From Chamaecyparis obtusa (Eukaryota > Streptophyta > Pinopsida > Cupressales > Cupressaceae): a DNA stretch of 64,000 bases. This document shows positions 62,071 to 64,000 of this stretch, piece after piece; the stretch's first letter is position 1, and every line of letters starts with the position of its first letter. The position numbers and the translations under genes are program-made. Below the pieces are notes generated by a model, which was not told the DNA's origin, did no database searches, and saw nothing but the letters and a program-made list of their open reading frames with translations. The stretch covers positions 4,787,001 through 4,851,000 of the forward strand of contig BSBK01002075.1 in assembly GCA_027943335.1 (NCBI GenBank), read 5' to 3'.

Positions 62071-62460
62071 TTACTCCTGGAAGCCTGTAAACAAGTGAGG
62101 ATGTGATACTTTCATTACCGCTGCATCTTCCCATGTAATAGATGTATCATCACTGAGATCCCATAACACTTTTACCTGCTCTACCTTGTGACCTCTAAGG
62201 TTTAGTTCTCTTTGCTAGATAATCTGCACTGGTTCCAGCATCAATTGACCATCTACCACCTGTAAATCATTCCAATTTAGAATGTGAGCAATGTCAGGAA
62301 TATACTTCCTCAATACAGATACATGGAATACATCATGGATTTGTGAAAGACTAGGAGGAAAAGCAAGTCTGTAAGCAACTAGACCAACACGCTCCAAGAT
62401 CTCAAATGGTCCCACAAACCATGGAGACAGTTTAGATCCCTTACCATACCTAATAGGACT
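62071..62460 (-). pseudogene. Del/Tekay-like integrase C-terminus and chromodomain-like tail
   Basis: WFVGPFEILERVGLVAYRL near 62415 is the GPF/Y module. FHVSVLRKYIPD follows, then LEPVQII-stop-QRELNLRGHKVEQVKVLW and TSITWEDAAVMKVSHPHLF to TAA at 62071. The stop (TAG at 62215) stands where Gln fits. The tail after VQII is the chromodomain-like end of chromovirus integrases. Confidence 0.75.
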
Positions 62461-63597
62461 CTTTCAAGGCCTAACTCGAGGAAATACCTTGTCTCCAACC
62501 TCAAACTGACGCTCAATCCTATGTTGATTAGCATACTTCTTATGCCTATCCTGTGTTGTAGAAAGATGCTCTCTGACACATTTTACCTGTTGCTCCAAGT
62601 CTTGAAGCATCTTAGGACCTAGAATAATTTTGTCCTCAAGATTATCCCAGCTCAAGGGTGTTCTACATGGTCTCCCATAGAGAGCCTGAAAAGGAGCCAT
62701 ACCAATAGAGCTATGATAACCATTGTTGTATGCAAACTCAACAAGGTGAAGATACTCCTCCCACTTACTCTGTCTATCCATAACGTACATCCTAAGCATG
62801 TCTTCTAATATCTAATTGACACGCTCAGTCTATCCGTCAGTCTCGGGATGATATGCTGAACTGAAATTCAGCTAAGTACCCAATTCTCTCTGCATAGATC
62901 TCCAAAGTGAAGATGTAAAAATTGAATCCCTATCAGATATGATCTTCTTAGGAATTCCATGTAACTGGACAACTTGCTCCATGTATATCCATGCTATATA
63001 TGCAGCATTGTAAGAAGATCTTACTGGAATGAAATGAGCAACTTTGGTTAACTAATCAACTACAACCATAATTGCATCATGACGCCTGGCTGAAAGTGGT
63101 AACCCCACTATGAAGTCAATGGATATAGTATCCCATTTCCACTCTGGTACACTATGAGATTGCAACAAACCTGCTGGATGTTGATGCTCTGCCTTCACTC
63201 TCTGACATTCCAAACACCTAGCCACAAAGTCTGCAATATCCCTCTTCATACTTGGCTAGTAATGGTATTGTCTGATATTGGCATGCATCTTCTTCACACT
63301 AGGATGTGCTGAATAAGGTGCCTTATGTGCTTCAATCATAACCAAATCCCAAAGATCCCCATTCTCAGGCACATAAACACTACCTCGGTACCTCATGAGT
63401 CCATCCATGCTAATAGAGTAGCCCTCAAAGTGACCCTCTAACAGACTGCCACTGTCAATCACTGCTTTGAAATATAAGAACCAAGGATCCAAAGACAAGT
63501 TCTGAAGTATTCTATCCTTAAGATCCACTGTGAGTATTAAAGAAGAAAGTTCGTGACTTCTTCTACTAAGTGCATCAGCCACTTTGTTTTCCTTACC
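62461..63597 (-). pseudogene. Del/Tekay-like integrase
   Basis: One frame throughout, no frameshift. The zinc-binding part is [38 protein letters not shown] near 63300-63190, and the core has SIDFIVGLP near 63110 (Asp), ISDRDSIF near 62930 (Asp) and YHPETDG-stop-TERVN near 62840 (Glu). Stops are at 63256 (TAG, Trp expected), 63052, two or more near 62880-62810 (TAG in Gln places) and 62461 (TGA). LSWDNLEDKIILGPK and HKKYANQHR...FEVGDKVFPRVRP are typical of Del-type elements. Confidence 0.85.
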
Positions 63598-64000
63598 CTA
63601 CACGTAATTTACTTCAAAGTCATATTCACACAGAAACTCCATCCATCTGTGCTGACGAGCATTAAGATTGGGTTGTGTGAATAAATACTGAAGACTTCTA
63701 TGATCTGTATGCAGCTCAAAATGTTGACCCAATAAGAAATGTCTCCATTTGGTCAATGCATGCATTACAGCTGCAAGCTCCAAATCATGTGTAGGATAGT
63801 TGACTTCATGATTCTTTAATTTCCTGGATTCGTAAGCAATGACTCTACCATCCTGAATCAACACTGCTCCTATTCCATCTAATGAAGCATCCGTACAAAC
63901 AACAAATGCCTTAGATGGATCAGGTACTGCTAACACTGGAGCACTAGTTAAGCATTCCTTGAGACGTTGAAATTCTACTTCGCATTCCTCTGTCCAAAAG
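63598..64000 (-). pseudogene. Del/Tekay-like RNase H, runs off the window
   Basis: [31 protein letters not shown] (catalytic Asp near 63900), [16 protein letters not shown] (Glu) and [13 protein letters not shown] (Asp) give an intact RNase H triad. The domain starts beyond the window edge with [17 protein letters not shown] sequence and ends at a TAG (63598) before GKENKVADALSRR. Reverse transcriptase, protease and gag must lie to the right. Confidence 0.85.

Overview
This window looks like a transposon-dense nuclear region of a large plant genome. The evidence is Ty1/Copia elements with tRNA-iMet-type primer sites, plant Ty3/gypsy lineages (Tat-like with two RNase H domains, a chromodomain element, a Del/Tekay-like element), and a plant mobile domain gene. 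A gymnosperm or another plant with a large genome is plausible, but the sequence does not fix the species. I see no intact housekeeping gene, rRNA, tRNA or CRISPR array. Nearly everything that once coded is broken.

Left end (1-8,350): two decayed, spliced, convergent genes. The plus-strand gene (571-3,546) has a DDE-transposase-like core (SDG...Q and GHxKGxxDGxG signatures) and three clean phase-1 GT-AG introns. The minus-strand gene (6,104-4,328) is a 515-codon protein I do not recognise, with two phase-0 introns, no frameshift and five in-frame stops. A 1.6-kb alternating purine-pyrimidine satellite (6,380-7,975) and a palindrome cluster (8,137-8,268) flank the second gene. This may be a two-gene DNA transposon without a name that I know.

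The rest (8,360-64,000) is a nest of LTR retrotransposons. From left to right: the 3' end and LTR of a Tat-like element (Tat-4, to 9,858); a 5'-truncated Copia (Copia-1) whose 3' LTR is split by a complete 16.6-kb Tat element (Tat-1, 13,076-29,702, minus orientation, target duplication ATATG); and the 3' end of a plus-oriented Tat element (Tat-2, 30,315-32,225). Tat-2's LTR was entered by a minus-strand Copia (Copia-3). Copia-3's 5' LTR was in turn entered by a chromodomain gypsy (Gypsy-4, 39,132-52,905) and by another Tat-like element (Tat-3, from 53,172). Gypsy-4's 5' LTR holds a full Copia (Copia-2, 45,324-52,273, target duplication TTTAT) inserted in its TATA box. Tat-3 is interrupted at 57,669 by the 4.4-kb LTR of a Del/Tekay-like gypsy that runs off the right edge.

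Tat-1 carries, antisense and downstream of its pol, a captured plant mobile domain (PMD/MAIN-like) gene (15,361-17,069). Decay across the window is dominated by CAG-to-TAG and CGA-to-TGA changes, as expected from deamination of methylated cytosine in CHG and CG contexts. The two related Copia copies show some of these changes directly, with one copy keeping CAG where the other has TAG.
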